In this document: positions 7,777-16,508 of the stretch, piece by piece
How positions within the stretch are numbered: position 1 is the stretch's first letter
How the letters are laid out: every line of letters starts with the position of its first letter
DNA from: Fibrobacter succinogenes
GTDB taxonomy: Bacteria > Fibrobacterota > Fibrobacteria > Fibrobacterales > Fibrobacteraceae
Assembly: GCA_902762795.1 (NCBI GenBank)
Contig: CACWPM010000014.1
Coordinates: forward strand, 1-58,054
DNA: 58,054 nt
Reading direction: 5' to 3'
Position numbers and translations under genes: made by a program
The notes under the pieces: generated by a model
The model's input: only the letters and a program-made list of their open reading frames with translations
Database searches by the model: none
Told to the model about the DNA's origin: nothing

Positions 7777-8604
7777 TCAGTGGTTTTCGAAATGCGCAAC
7801 ATCGGTGTTGAGCAACTTCCAGAGTCTCCCGGCGAACGGCGTTGCCCATTCTTTTTCAGGCGCCACGCGACTCATCGTCGCAGCTGTAAATTTTGAATAA
7901 GTGAGGCAAACAAGCTCGCCATAGCGGGCATCCCACATGCTCCACACGATTTGCCATGTGAAGCCACCTTTTTTGCCCAAATCAGGATCCATCGAAACAT
8001 CCAAAACAAGAGGAATTGTCAGATAGCGAAGTTCATAACGACTTGCAATGCTACTCAGCAAGTCCTTCAGCTTAAACGGCAATTGTCGCGATAAAGTTTG
8101 TTCGACTCCATCGCGATTTACCCAAGGAGAGACATCATCAAGGCGTTTGCCTTCCACGAATTTTTCTGCGAGAAGTTTTGCGGACAAAGAATCTACATAC
8201 ATAGAATCCGCATCCGGAACGCGCATGCCGACAATCATCAAGTCGCGCTGCATTTTCGGGAATGCTTTTGCGAACAAAGAATCTTCCACGCGAGCGAGGT
8301 CAAAATCAAGGGCATCGGCGCTAAAGCTGTGGCACATTTTGCAATCTTCGGGGCGGGTCGCCGTCACCTTGAGTGACGGGAAAACGCCCACAACCGCATT
8401 AGAATCTATGCGACTAAATGCGACAGGATTCCATTCGCGATAAAATTTTTCATCCATAATTTTCAGTTCAATTTCACCTTGCGTGCCACATTCCGTGCAA
8501 GGAGTATCGGCCATGTCGCCGCTTTCAGGAGCGCTATCACGCGAACCTGCGCATGCGACGAAAAGCATTGAAGCGGACAACAACATTAATTGCAAAACTT
8601 TCAT
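7777..8604 (-). CDS. Lipoprotein with a CxxC and a CxxCH motif
   Basis: 275 residues from the ATG at 8604, which directly opens a lipoprotein signal (MKVLQLMLLSASMLFVAC); the longer frame to 8679 would put 25 unrelated residues before it. The mature N-terminus contains CTEC, and about residue 84 contains CKMCH, which is formally a c-type haem attachment motif. The rest is mixed alpha/beta with no axial-ligand pattern I can recognise and no known family. Metal binding or a redox role is possible but not shown. Confidence 0.75.
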   Translation of the reverse strand: MKVLQLMLLSASMLFVACAGSRDSAPESGDMADTPCTECGTQGEIELKIMDEKFYREWNPVAFSRIDSNAVVGVFPSLKVTATRPEDCKMCHSFSADALDFDLARVEDSLFAKAFPKMQRDLMIVGMRVPDADSMYVDSLSAKLLAEKFVEGKRLDDVSPWVNRDGVEQTLSRQLPFKLKDLLSSIASRYELRYLTIPLVLDVSMDPDLGKKGGFTWQIVWSMWDARYGELVCLTYSKFTAATMSRVAPEKEWATPFAGRLWKLLNTDVAHFENH

Positions 8605-8605
8605 A

Positions 8606-8748
8606 AAGTACTCCGCAAATATAATACGAGAAATAATGGATGGGGCAAGCCCCAACCTCATAGGCTCAGTTATATCCATACAAGTATGGCAACAACGCTC
8701 GCCTTTTGAGGTTGTCCCTCATTTCGTTCGATGATGACGTAAAAGAGG
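8606..8748. repeat. Intergenic repeat-like DNA between dtd and the lipoprotein
   Basis: Holds GGGGCAAGCCCC and TGAGGTTGTCCCTCA self-complementary bits and sequence resembling the intergenic modules near 37465. No gene or clear terminator. Confidence 0.3.
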
Positions 8749-9186
8749 TCACTCTAACATTATAGTAAATGGACCGTCGTTGACAAGGCTCACCTGCATG
8801 TCCGCACCGAATTTTCCCGTTTCGACAATTGCAATTTCTTTTTTGCATTGCGCAATAATGTACTCGTAAAGTTCATTGGCTAGTGTCGGATTGCCTGCAC
8901 CGTTAAACGTTGGACGGTTGCCCTTATTGCAATTAGCATACAACGTAAATTGAGAAACGAGCAAAAGCGAACCGCCCACATCTTTGATGGAGAGGTTCGT
9001 CTTTCCGTTTTCATCGGCAAAAATGCGGAGCGCAAGCATTTTCTTAATAAAGCGGTCGGCAATTTCGCGGGTATCGCCCTCGCCCACGCCAATCAGCACA
9101 AGGAATCCCTTGCTGTCAATTTTACCGACAGTTTCGCCTTCAATATCGACTTGGGCTTTTGTGACACGTTGAATAAGGAATTTCAT
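8749..9186 (-). CDS. dtd: D-aminoacyl-tRNA deacylase
   Basis: Removes D-amino acids (and glycine from tRNA-Ala) mischarged on tRNAs. 145 residues, the usual DTD length. Full family pattern: MKFLIQRVTKAQVDIEGE, VLIGVGEGDT, the active-site SQFTLYANCNKGNRP and the second signature NDGPFT near the C-terminus. Cytosolic, single gene. Confidence 0.96.
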   Translation of the reverse strand: MKFLIQRVTKAQVDIEGETVGKIDSKGFLVLIGVGEGDTREIADRFIKKMLALRIFADENGKTNLSIKDVGGSLLLVSQFTLYANCNKGNRPTFNGAGNPTLANELYEYIIAQCKKEIAIVETGKFGADMQVSLVNDGPFTIMLE

Positions 9187-9303
9187 AATTTTAGCTCTCT
9201 AGATTTTACTGGATCCTCTACACAAGAGCATGACGAGAAATAATGGTTCCCCTCCGCTTCGCTTCGAGGATGACTGCTCCAGGATGGCAGGCTTCGAAGA
9301 TGA
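9187..9303. repeat. REP-like intergenic element
   Basis: Two head-to-tail versions of the GGATGAC...CTTCGA/GAAGATCC theme lie between dtd and the asparaginase gene, related to the copies near 2460, 37545 and 48760. Confidence 0.45.
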
Positions 9304-10407
9304 CTATGAGCACGAAGATCCTAACATTTTTTGAATTTCTTGGGGATCTTTCGTGACGGTTAACGCTAAGCGCAAAAGCACAGCCGCTTTTGCGGGTGGC
9401 AAATCGTAAGCGGCAATCGTTCCCGGCACAAGGAGCTGTTCCGGGCCAATGCAACCACGATTAATTCTCGTAGAAATCACCACAGGAATTTTACTTTTAG
9501 AAACAGCATCCGACAAAGCGACCGCCCATGCTTGCGAAAATTCGCCGGCGCCAGCACCGGCAATCACAAGCCCAGCAGAGCGTTCTGCCGCAAAATGCAC
9601 GAGTTCCACATCGGCATCCGCATTGAAGTAAAGGACAGAGACGCGCGGCAATTTTTGCAAAGAAGAGATGTCGAATGCGGGCATGACACTTGCACCAAAC
9701 CCGCCACCATTCACCTCATCAAACGCATCCAAATCATTCGCATGGATTTTTTGCACCGAACAGGCATTCATTAATTTGCCTGAAAATGCGATGTAAACGC
9801 CTGCGGCATTTTCCGCACTCATTTCCACAGCACTTTTCACGGCGAACAGCAGGTTTGCAGGGCCATCCGGTTCTGCAGCAGTCGCAGGCCGCATCGAGCC
9901 CGTCAGCACCACCGGCTTTGCGGCTTTCCAGACGTCACTTGCACAGTCTACACTCTGCCCCGCGCCTCTCGAAGCAAAGCCTCCAAGCGTCAAGCACAAG
10001 AAAAATGCGGTTTCTTCCATCGTATCGGTCCCGTGCATTAGCACAAAACCATCGACATTTTCATGCGAGGCGCCAAACCCATTTTCACTTAGTTCTTTTA
10101 TCCGGCGAGCAAGCCTTATCCAAATTTCAGAGGTGATGTCGTCCGAATTGATATTGCAAACTTGCTCCACAAAAATATTCGCCACATTTTTTAATTCCGG
10201 GATTGCATCAATCAGCGTTTGCGCTTCGATGGATCCAGACTTGTATCCAACATCCTTCCCTAACTCGCCCGCGCCAGCAATCGTCCCTCCCGTTGCAAGA
10301 ATCACGATATTTTTTTGAGAGACATCCCATACAACTTCACGGACTGCGACATTTTCCGATGCAGAATTTTCAACAGCAACATTTTTCATTTCCGATATAG
10401 CACTCAT
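9304..10407 (-). CDS. L-asparaginase
   Basis: Hydrolyses asparagine to aspartate and ammonia. 367 residues. The first catalytic motif is ILATGGTIAGAGE (about residue 35), the second is MHGTDTMEETAFFL (about residue 130), and the substrate-side GSMRPATAAEPDGPANL follows. The layout is closest to type II (AnsB) enzymes, but there is no signal peptide; instead a 30-residue polar N-terminal extension precedes the fold, so the product looks cytosolic. The start overlaps the stop of the metallopeptidase gene as ATGA, indicating translational coupling. A later Met at residue 7 is possible. Confidence 0.92.
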   Translation of the reverse strand: MSAISEMKNVAVENSASENVAVREVVWDVSQKNIVILATGGTIAGAGELGKDVGYKSGSIEAQTLIDAIPELKNVANIFVEQVCNINSDDITSEIWIRLARRIKELSENGFGASHENVDGFVLMHGTDTMEETAFFLCLTLGGFASRGAGQSVDCASDVWKAAKPVVLTGSMRPATAAEPDGPANLLFAVKSAVEMSAENAAGVYIAFSGKLMNACSVQKIHANDLDAFDEVNGGGFGASVMPAFDISSLQKLPRVSVLYFNADADVELVHFAAERSAGLVIAGAGAGEFSQAWAVALSDAVSKSKIPVVISTRINRGCIGPEQLLVPGTIAAYDLPPAKAAVLLRLALTVTKDPQEIQKMLGSSCS

Positions 10408-11444
10408 CGAATCGACTCCAACAAATCTTTAGCGGTTGTTCCGTAATGCTTTTGCAACGCGCCATCCGTTCCTAGTTTGCGCAAATCCTGCAAGCATTTT
10501 GCAAAAATACGGAACGCTTCAGTTCCACCGCCGTTACGCAGCAAAAGTTCCTCGACCATTCTCTTCGAGAACCAATAAAGTTTTTTTGCCTTTTCAGTAT
10601 TCGTTTCGTTCACAAAAGATTTTCTCAACGCTTCAATGCTCGGAGTGGCCCCCGTTGGGCGTTCTTCATTGTTATGCGAACCGTCAATCACCTGGGCTAT
10701 ACCTTCGTTCATCCAGCACGGCACATTCGAACGCGTCATTGCACGAACAAATGAATGAGTAAGCTCATGGAACAGCACCGGGCGATAAACTTCACGATAC
10801 GCCATCAAGTTCACCGGCACACGCAGCTTTCCGTCAAAAACAGCAGCCACCCATTCCGGGCGCGCGCCCACCCCTTGATATTCCTTTTCTTGATACAGCA
10901 CCAAGCTCATCTTATTTTCCGGCAAGAAATCAAACAAATTACTAATCGAATCATACGCCACTTCCAAAACCGCAAGAGCTTCCATCACATCTTTTTTGGA
11001 AGGTCCGCCATCAAACTCCAAACGGAAATGCATGGATTTTTCGACACCTAATTGTTCCATTTCCTGTTCCAAAGCTTTTGACTTTTCTACAAGATAATCC
11101 AAATCCTCGTGTTTAAAAGTCAACTTTTCAATGTAATTGATGCATTCTTTATAACGTTCCTGTTCAAATAGGATTCCTGCCATATGCATCTGCAAGTTTG
11201 TGTCGTTCGGTTCCGATTCCAGAAGTTCCCGGACATTTTTCTCGGCACATTTCCAGTCACCAACTTTTAGACACTCATTCGTTACATAAATCATGTCTTC
11301 ATGTCGAATGCGTTCTTCGACTTTTTTTTCGTAATACTGGTACCCCAAGAATATAACAACGTAGAATAGCAAAAAGCAAACGCCCCGCCGAACCCTATTA
11401 GATTTCTTTTTTTTCACAACGCAATTTCCGTTAAATAGGTCCAT
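10404..11444 (-). CDS. Membrane-anchored TPR/MA-type metallopeptidase
   Basis: 346 residues. A basic N-terminus and one membrane segment (about 22-39) anchor it with the bulk outside the cytoplasm. TPR-like helices (about 55-120) follow. The zinc site is HELTHSF at about residue 226, with NEGIAQ about 20 residues later supplying the third ligand, as in gluzincins of the peptidase MA family. The substrate is unknown. It precedes and overlaps the asparaginase gene, although no functional link is evident. Confidence 0.8.
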   Translation of the reverse strand: MDLFNGNCVVKKKKSNRVRRGVCFLLFYVVIFLGYQYYEKKVEERIRHEDMIYVTNECLKVGDWKCAEKNVRELLESEPNDTNLQMHMAGILFEQERYKECINYIEKLTFKHEDLDYLVEKSKALEQEMEQLGVEKSMHFRLEFDGGPSKKDVMEALAVLEVAYDSISNLFDFLPENKMSLVLYQEKEYQGVGARPEWVAAVFDGKLRVPVNLMAYREVYRPVLFHELTHSFVRAMTRSNVPCWMNEGIAQVIDGSHNNEERPTGATPSIEALRKSFVNETNTEKAKKLYWFSKRMVEELLLRNGGGTEAFRIFAKCLQDLRKLGTDGALQKHYGTTAKDLLESIR

Positions 11445-11572
11445 ACAATTCTAGTAACCAAATCCGTTTACACGCGATCGAGACAGTTTTTCGCCTTTAG
11501 ACAAGAAAAATTCTCCAAAATAATTTTTTATAATTCTAGTAAATTTCACCCCAACCTCATTAAAAGACTTTG

Positions 11573-12208
11573 ATGGATAATCTCTTTACACAGCTAAAAA
11601 AACTCGTCGTTTGGCTATACGATGTTGTCAACTGTGGAAGGGACTTTGACGGGACAGCAATCGTAAGCGGGATAATTCTCGTAGCACTCATTCTCACCCC
11701 CGTCATCGTGGGGTTTATCCTCAACCTTCTAGAGCGGCTTGAATTCAAATTTTTCTGCTATTTTTTTGGTTACAAGGCAGCTTTCTATATCGTAAACTAC
11801 GTCACCCTCGCGGGGACTATCCTCCACGAACTATCACATACTTTATTTGCTTTTATCACCGGAGCTAAAGTCACTGAAATAAGTTTTTTCGACCGCGATG
11901 GCGAGGCCCTTGGGCACATCGCCTACCGGCCGCAAGGTCCGTTCTTTTTGCAAGCCATCCAGCATTCGCTTACGGCTTGCGCCCCAGTCATTATGGGTTT
12001 TGCAGGCTTCGTAATTACCTCGTACTTTTTTCTTACAACAACTTATGGAGTTTGGGCACAAATTCTATTAATATACCTGGGGATTTCCATCATAAACCAC
12101 TCCTCCATGAGTTCCATCGATATCAAGCACTACTTTCAAGGAATCTGGGCCGTTTCCATCCCCCTATTCATCGCTATATTCATTTTTTGCCGCTTTGCCA
12201 TCTCCTAA
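11573..12208 (+). CDS. M50-like integral membrane metallopeptidase
   Basis: 211 residues with about five hydrophobic segments. HELSH lies at residues 85-89 inside a membrane helix (TILHELSHTLFAFITGAKV), the arrangement of M50-type intramembrane proteases and relatives. Asp in SSIDIKHYFQG near residue 184 could be the distal zinc ligand. The family could also be a non-proteolytic M50-like protein. The ATG at 11573 is used; a TTG lies one codon upstream. It is divergently oriented from the MA-type metallopeptidase gene. Confidence 0.75.
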   Translation: MDNLFTQLKKLVVWLYDVVNCGRDFDGTAIVSGIILVALILTPVIVGFILNLLERLEFKFFCYFFGYKAAFYIVNYVTLAGTILHELSHTLFAFITGAKVTEISFFDRDGEALGHIAYRPQGPFFLQAIQHSLTACAPVIMGFAGFVITSYFFLTTTYGVWAQILLIYLGISIINHSSMSSIDIKHYFQGIWAVSIPLFIAIFIFCRFAIS

Positions 12209-12308
12209 GGGGCACCCAAGATCCACAAAGCATCCAAAGAGCCCTACCGTATGCAAAATACAAGTGCGTAGATAAAAAATTTAAAGTATATTTAGCATAG
12301 GTTTGGTT

Positions 12309-13139
12309 ATGGCAGAAATCTTTGATTACGATGACTACCGGGACATGATCAAGGATTATTACCTGGAGCACAAAAAACACAACTCCTTGTATTCCTTCAG
12401 CACTCTCGGCAAGATGCTTGGCTTGGATTCAAGTCACGCTTATTATATAGTTCAAAAAAAACGAAATCTTCCCGTTCATGCGGTCCCTGCCGCCAAAAAA
12501 ATGCTCGGGTTAGATGGTCGTGGTGCCGCATATTTTGACTTGTTGATTGTCGCGTCACGCACAAAGTCCGAAAAAACTAAAGCGGAAATTTTGCAAAAGG
12601 CGTTCCTGCTTCGCGATGTAAAGCGCCATCTGCTCAAGGATAACGAGCTCAAGTATTTAAGCGCCTGGTGGACCATCGTCGTGAGAGCTCTCATCGAAGT
12701 GAAACATGGTAACGTTGACATTCCGGAAATCGCAAACAGCGTCATTCCGCCCATCACCGAAGAACAGGCACAAGAAAGCATCGAAATTTTAAAATCGCTC
12801 GGCTTTATCCAACCGATCAACAATAACAACAAAGTCCGACTTTCCGACCCGCACATCACGGTTCAAGGCGCCGAAAAAGCCGAAGCCATCCGCAGTTTCC
12901 ATTCGAAAGTCATGCAGTTCGGCATCCGCTCGTTAAGTGAAATTCCGCCAGAGAACCGGGACATTTCAACCATCACCATGGCAGTCGATTCCAAGGGCTT
13001 CGAAGACCTCAAGAAGATGCTCAAGGAATTCCGCAAAGAAATTCAGATCCGTGTCGACAAGTGTATTGTGCCCGATCGAGTGATGCAATTGAACCTAGCC
13101 TTATTCCCCGTCGCACTCGATAAGAAGAAGGAAAAATAA
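12309..13139 (+). CDS. TIGR02147 family regulator (Fibrobacter paralogue family)
   Basis: 276 residues. It fits the TIGR02147/DUF4423 pattern: FDYDDYRDMIKDYYLEHKK, an N-terminal helix-turn-helix-like part (FSTLGKMLGLDSSHAYYIVQKKRN), a middle winged-helix-like stretch (ITEEQAQESIEILKSLGFIQ), and a C-terminal block ending RVMQLNLALFPV. The second copy in this window (56390-57229) has the same architecture and ends YRLNLQLFPL. Probably a DNA-binding regulator of the lipoprotein gene that starts one base after its stop codon. The ATG at 12309 is chosen over a TTG at 12303. Confidence 0.85.
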   Translation: MAEIFDYDDYRDMIKDYYLEHKKHNSLYSFSTLGKMLGLDSSHAYYIVQKKRNLPVHAVPAAKKMLGLDGRGAAYFDLLIVASRTKSEKTKAEILQKAFLLRDVKRHLLKDNELKYLSAWWTIVVRALIEVKHGNVDIPEIANSVIPPITEEQAQESIEILKSLGFIQPINNNNKVRLSDPHITVQGAEKAEAIRSFHSKVMQFGIRSLSEIPPENRDISTITMAVDSKGFEDLKKMLKEFRKEIQIRVDKCIVPDRVMQLNLALFPVALDKKKEK

Positions 13140-13140
13140 A

Positions 13141-14679
13141 ATGAAAAACCTTAACAATCTTCTTTATTTTATCCCCTTTGGACTTCTCGCTGCTTGCGGA
13201 TTGGGCAACGATTCCGCCGGGAACACGACGGAAATCGAAAACGCCATCGCTATCCGGGTTTTTGACGACGGAGCACCTGCCGCTAACGTGCGCTATCAAG
13301 TACTTCCGTCCTGGTATGTCGCAGATACGGCCGAAACAAGTGCCGTAAAATACATCTATCAAGGAACCACCGACTCCGATGGCTGGGTACACATCAACGG
13401 TCACAAGGACGGGTCCTACACCATCAACTTTACCAAGGGCGATTCTTCAATCGTCCTGCAATACACGCTCAACAATCTCAATCACGAATACACGCTCGAC
13501 AGCGCAGCGCTCGAAGCCGCCGGCACGGTCATGGGACTCGTTGATTTGCCGGACTCCTCGGACTATGCATGGGTCGCGGTCCAAGGGATAAACACAATTG
13601 TCAAGACCGATTCGCTTGGGCAGTTCGTCATCCGTAAAGCACCCTGTGGCAACCTCATCGTAAGCGCCTGGGATGCCGAAGAACTCAGCGCCATCGGCGA
13701 GACTTCTGCAAGCGTGACCTCGAACGACACAATTGACCTCGGCCTTATCGAGAATCCGAACAAGGAAATCCCCGAGAACGCCATCCGCTTTATGCCCTCC
13801 GACTTGATTTCGGACTGGATGCGCCCGCTCAGCTTCCCGACCGTTCTCATACTGCGTCTGGACAAGCACAACTTCGACTTCTCGAAGGCTGAAAAGGACG
13901 GTAGCGACATCCGCCTCTATGACGGGAAAGGCAACCTAATTCCATTTGAAATTGATGGTTGGGACACGACAATCAACAGCGCAACACTGAACATCCGCGT
14001 CGAAAGCGCAGCCGACACCGTAAGGCCATGGATGCTCACATGGGGCGACAAGAAGGCTCCAAAACTCGACAGCGCCAACGTCTGGAAAGACCTCAGCGAT
14101 TCGCTCCTCGCCTCCCTCAACAGCGTTGAAATTTTGAACTTTGATGAAGGAACTCAGTACAACGCGCTCCCAGAACCGCTACGCAACTACTGGTACATCC
14201 AGCCGCACGATAGCGCAACCCTTAGCGACGCCATGAAAAAAGACCTTCTCAACGGCATCGTGAAAGCCGACAGTTCCATCTTCGGCAAGAAAGTCCTCCA
14301 TATAGAATATTCCGCTGACGGAGACAAAGGTCAGTATATCGTCTTCGGGACCCGCATTGCAGCCCACCAGCACGACCTGAGCAGGCTCGACTCCGTAGAA
14401 GTTTGGCTTAAAGGCAATGGAGACTTCGAAATAATCCTCGAAACTATCGTCGAATCCGATACAAACTACAAGACCTCATATCAAGGAAGCGTCAATAAGG
14501 AATGGACTCGCATCGTAGTTCGTCCATCTGACTTTACAAACTCCGACGGCAAGAGTTACCATGGTTGGGACGTGACTCGCAACAAAATAACGCGCTTTAC
14601 CATTTTTGCCTACAACGGTACAGACCTTTGGATTGACAACGTAAGAATGTACGGGATAAACTTCGACGATTTGCTGTAA
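13141..14679 (+). CDS. Lipoprotein with DUF2341-like and C-terminal jelly-roll regions
   Basis: 512 residues. The lipoprotein signal ends LLAAC. Residues about 35-215 look like two carboxypeptidase-regulatory/Ig-like beta domains (IAIRVFDDGAPAANVRYQVLP; GTVMGLVDLPDSSDYAWVAVQG). Residues about 230-310 match DUF2341 (FDFSKAEKDGSDIRLYD, PFEIDGWD, WMLTWG). The last 190 residues resemble a carbohydrate-binding beta-sandwich of the CBM11/CIA30 type (VEVWLKGNGDFEIILET, WTRIVVRPSDF, ITRFTIFAYNGTDLWIDNVRMYG). Likely a surface protein that binds polysaccharide. It is in an operon with the TIGR02147 regulator. Confidence 0.85.
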   Translation: MKNLNNLLYFIPFGLLAACGLGNDSAGNTTEIENAIAIRVFDDGAPAANVRYQVLPSWYVADTAETSAVKYIYQGTTDSDGWVHINGHKDGSYTINFTKGDSSIVLQYTLNNLNHEYTLDSAALEAAGTVMGLVDLPDSSDYAWVAVQGINTIVKTDSLGQFVIRKAPCGNLIVSAWDAEELSAIGETSASVTSNDTIDLGLIENPNKEIPENAIRFMPSDLISDWMRPLSFPTVLILRLDKHNFDFSKAEKDGSDIRLYDGKGNLIPFEIDGWDTTINSATLNIRVESAADTVRPWMLTWGDKKAPKLDSANVWKDLSDSLLASLNSVEILNFDEGTQYNALPEPLRNYWYIQPHDSATLSDAMKKDLLNGIVKADSSIFGKKVLHIEYSADGDKGQYIVFGTRIAAHQHDLSRLDSVEVWLKGNGDFEIILETIVESDTNYKTSYQGSVNKEWTRIVVRPSDFTNSDGKSYHGWDVTRNKITRFTIFAYNGTDLWIDNVRMYGINFDDLL

Positions 14680-14991
14680 TTGTCATGCAATTTTGCAAAG
14701 TACAAAAAAAGGCCGTTTGGGATTAGAAACTCTGTTCGGCCAAGGTCCTATTCTTTATTATTGTCATCGCGAATAGCGCACCAAGTCTCCATCCGATACA
14801 GAAGCAATCAATTCTCCAACACTAATTGATGCTAGTGGTATCCAATCCCAAATCGGCAGTGTATTTGGATACCCTTAAATTACGTTTATTTGGGCTATTT
14901 TTCGCAAAAACGCAAAATCCGTTCATTGACAAAATGTCAAGTAATTGGCAATATCGCCCATACGCGCAAAAACGTTAACAAACGTTTACAA
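14680..14991. other. 312-bp intergenic region with structured, terminator-like DNA
   Basis: No gene seen. Read on the minus strand it holds the perfect inverted repeat TTGACATTTTGTCAA (14926-14940), then GGTATCC/GGATACC and CACTA/TAGTG stems, and ends in GGCCG-(21 nt)-CGGCC followed by seven T (14711-14741 and beyond). It could be the long 3' UTR of the MATE gene or a separate small RNA; I see no good -10 for the latter. Confidence 0.4.
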
Positions 14992-16341
14992 TCAAAATTT
15001 TATGTGTTTTACCCGGTAAATATATATCCCGGCCAAGACCAAGATTGTTACAATCCAACTCAGCGGATAAACCACCATCAGAGAGGCGAAACTACGGTAT
15101 TTCGGGAACGCAAAAATCACCCAGAGGATTCGTATTCCGCAGACGCCGACCACGCAAGTAAGCGCAGGAGCCAAGGACTGTCCCATGCCTCGAAGCGCTC
15201 CGGAAAAAACATCCAAGAAGACGTTGATAAACAGTAATCCCACTACAACATACATGCGGATAGAACCTGTAGCGATAATTTCTGGATCGGACGTATATAC
15301 AGAAAGCAAAGGCTTTGCAAAGTAGCAGCAAAGCAGGCTCAACGCAAACGTAGATGTCGTCGCAAGCAAAATGGTCCACCGGACCGCACGACGGCAGCGT
15401 TCCAAATTTTTCGCCCCGTAGTTCTGTCCCACAAAAGTCACACACGCATGCGAAAAAGAATTGAGCCAGTAATAGACAATGAACTCGTAAGTGAGTGCCG
15501 CGGCAGAAGCCGCCACAGTCGCAGAGCCAAGACTGTTAATTGCCGACTGGAGGCAGACATTGCTAAACGAGAACACAACGCCCTGAAGCCCAGCAGGGAG
15601 CCCCACGCGCATGATGCGCCCAAGAAAAACAGGCGTGATTTTGAGCTTCCAGAATTCGAGTTTGAACGGTCCGACTTCGTGGAGCAAAAAATAGAACAAA
15701 GTAGCAGCGCTTAGTGCATTTGCAATCACGGTCGCAAGCGCGACACCCGTAACGCTCATGCCAAAACCGGCGACAAAAATCAAATTCAGGACAACATTGA
15801 TTGCACCCGTCGCGAGGAGCACGTAAAGCGGACGCTTGGTATCGCCCTTGCCCCGCAAAATCGCCGCCACAAAGTTGTACAACATAACAAATGGAATTCC
15901 GGCAAAATAAACCTGCAAATAGCGCACCGCCATGTCCAAAACATCCAAGGGTGTTGAAATCGCAGAAAGGATCGGCCTTGCAAAAAAGATTCCGACAAAC
16001 GAAAGCAGAATTCCACTAATAAACGAGACAATTACCGATGTATGGACACTGCGGGTAACGGCACGGTAACTTTGTGCGCCGATCGAATTGGCAACAACGA
16101 CATTCACGCCAACGGAAATGCCAACGAATAAGTTAATCAACATGTTGATAACGAAAGTATTTGCCCCGACAGCCGCCAAAGCCTTGTCGCCAGCAAACTG
16201 ACCGACCACAGCAATGTCAGCCGCATTGAAGAGTTGCTGCAAAATACTCGTTGCCGCAAGCGGAATGGCAAACCGCAGAATTTTACGACCGAGCGGCCCG
16301 TTCAACATATCCATATTCGTCTTTAACGCATCCGTTGCCAT
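14992..16341 (-). CDS. MATE family efflux transporter
   Basis: 449 residues with about 12 membrane helices. Typical MATE features: GPLGRKILRFAIPLAATSILQQLFNAADIAVVGQFAG at the N-terminus, repeated in the second half as IMRVGLPAGLQGVVFSFSN, and the conserved RGKGDTKRP loop. Cation-coupled export of drugs or metabolites is the family role; the substrate cannot be told. Single gene. Confidence 0.93.
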   Translation of the reverse strand: MATDALKTNMDMLNGPLGRKILRFAIPLAATSILQQLFNAADIAVVGQFAGDKALAAVGANTFVINMLINLFVGISVGVNVVVANSIGAQSYRAVTRSVHTSVIVSFISGILLSFVGIFFARPILSAISTPLDVLDMAVRYLQVYFAGIPFVMLYNFVAAILRGKGDTKRPLYVLLATGAINVVLNLIFVAGFGMSVTGVALATVIANALSAATLFYFLLHEVGPFKLEFWKLKITPVFLGRIMRVGLPAGLQGVVFSFSNVCLQSAINSLGSATVAASAAALTYEFIVYYWLNSFSHACVTFVGQNYGAKNLERCRRAVRWTILLATTSTFALSLLCCYFAKPLLSVYTSDPEIIATGSIRMYVVVGLLFINVFLDVFSGALRGMGQSLAPALTCVVGVCGIRILWVIFAFPKYRSFASLMVVYPLSWIVTILVLAGIYIYRVKHIKF

Positions 16342-16508
16342 ATAACACCTTAAAACCGCGGCAAATTTAAATTTTTAATCTTTAAGCTCAAAGGGCAATT
16401 TTCTACCTTTACATCGCAAAAATCAGGCGATTGAATTGTTATGGAATAGAGCGATTACAAGCGCCACAAAATCAGTTGGCGGTGAACCCGCCCAAATCGG
16501 AGATTATC

